From assembly GCA_029027825.1 (NCBI GenBank), contig CP093399.1:434001-498000 (forward strand): a DNA stretch of 64,000 nucleotides. The letters run 5' to 3'. The translations under genes were made by a program, and so were the position numbers. The notes under the pieces were generated by a model that worked only from the letters and a program-made list of their open reading frames with translations, made no database searches and had not been told where the DNA came from. This DNA comes from Rs1 sp029027825. GTDB lineage: Bacteria > Pseudomonadota > Gammaproteobacteria > Pseudomonadales > Balneatricaceae. Position 1 is the first letter of the stretch. Each line of letters starts with the position of its first letter. Shown here piece by piece: positions 63,998 through 64,000 of this stretch.

Positions 63998-64000
63998 ACT

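Overview
The window reads as a chromosomal segment of a gammaproteobacterium, probably a marine, pseudomonad-like or Cellvibrionales-type organism. This rests on gene order rather than any single gene: rpsU-yqeY-dnaG-rpoD-tRNA(CAU), lptD-surA-pdxA-rsmA-apaG-apaH, AmgK-MurU cell-wall recycling, a HexR-controlled Entner-Doudoroff cluster and a soluble FdsGBACD-type formate dehydrogenase. The species cannot be named from the sequence alone.

Positions 1-8.36 kb are the right end of an integrated mobile element that continues beyond the window. It carries a P2-type packaging and capsid block (gpM, gpN and gpO on the minus strand; gpP and gpQ on the plus strand). Next come two AT-rich minus-strand genes of unknown function, a 0.6 kb noncoding stretch with origin-like inverted repeats, and a P4-type tyrosine integrase abutting the 3' end of a tRNA(CAU). 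The repressor, cox and replication genes that separate int from Q in P2 are absent here, so the element may be a capsid-carrying satellite, a mosaic or a remnant.

8.4-32.7 kb is conserved core: the macromolecular synthesis operon, tsaD, folate genes folB/folK, the outer-membrane biogenesis and housekeeping operon from lptD to apaH with glpE beyond it, amgK-murU, a DjlA-type co-chaperone, a DUF3530 protein, rpe, an M23 peptidase, a DUF2333 protein and upp.

32.9-37.95 kb holds a 2-oxo acid dehydrogenase pair (E2 and an E1 with alpha and beta fused), divergent from an Lrp/AsnC regulator, followed by an IclR regulator. 38.2-49.5 kb is a near-complete glucose-catabolism cluster: Glk and a hexose-6-phosphate mutarotase, Zwf, Pgl, Edd, Eda, GapA and Pyk, with HexR. 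HexR-like palindromes lie in front of zwf/hexR and in the gapA/edd intergenic region.

49.8-55.8 kb contains an EAL-like/HDOD protein and a GacS/BarA-type hybrid sensor kinase gene split by a 1645 bp IS1380-family element. The insertion has a 5 bp target duplication, and exact removal restores an uninterrupted 904-residue frame. 56.7-62.8 kb is the formate dehydrogenase operon, followed by an acyl-CoA thioesterase.

Two families of small inverted-repeat elements (MITE-like) run through the intergenic spaces. One shares its termini with the IS1380 element. The other has the terminus GAGACCTCTGCATAAC, and one copy has a clean 5 bp duplication.
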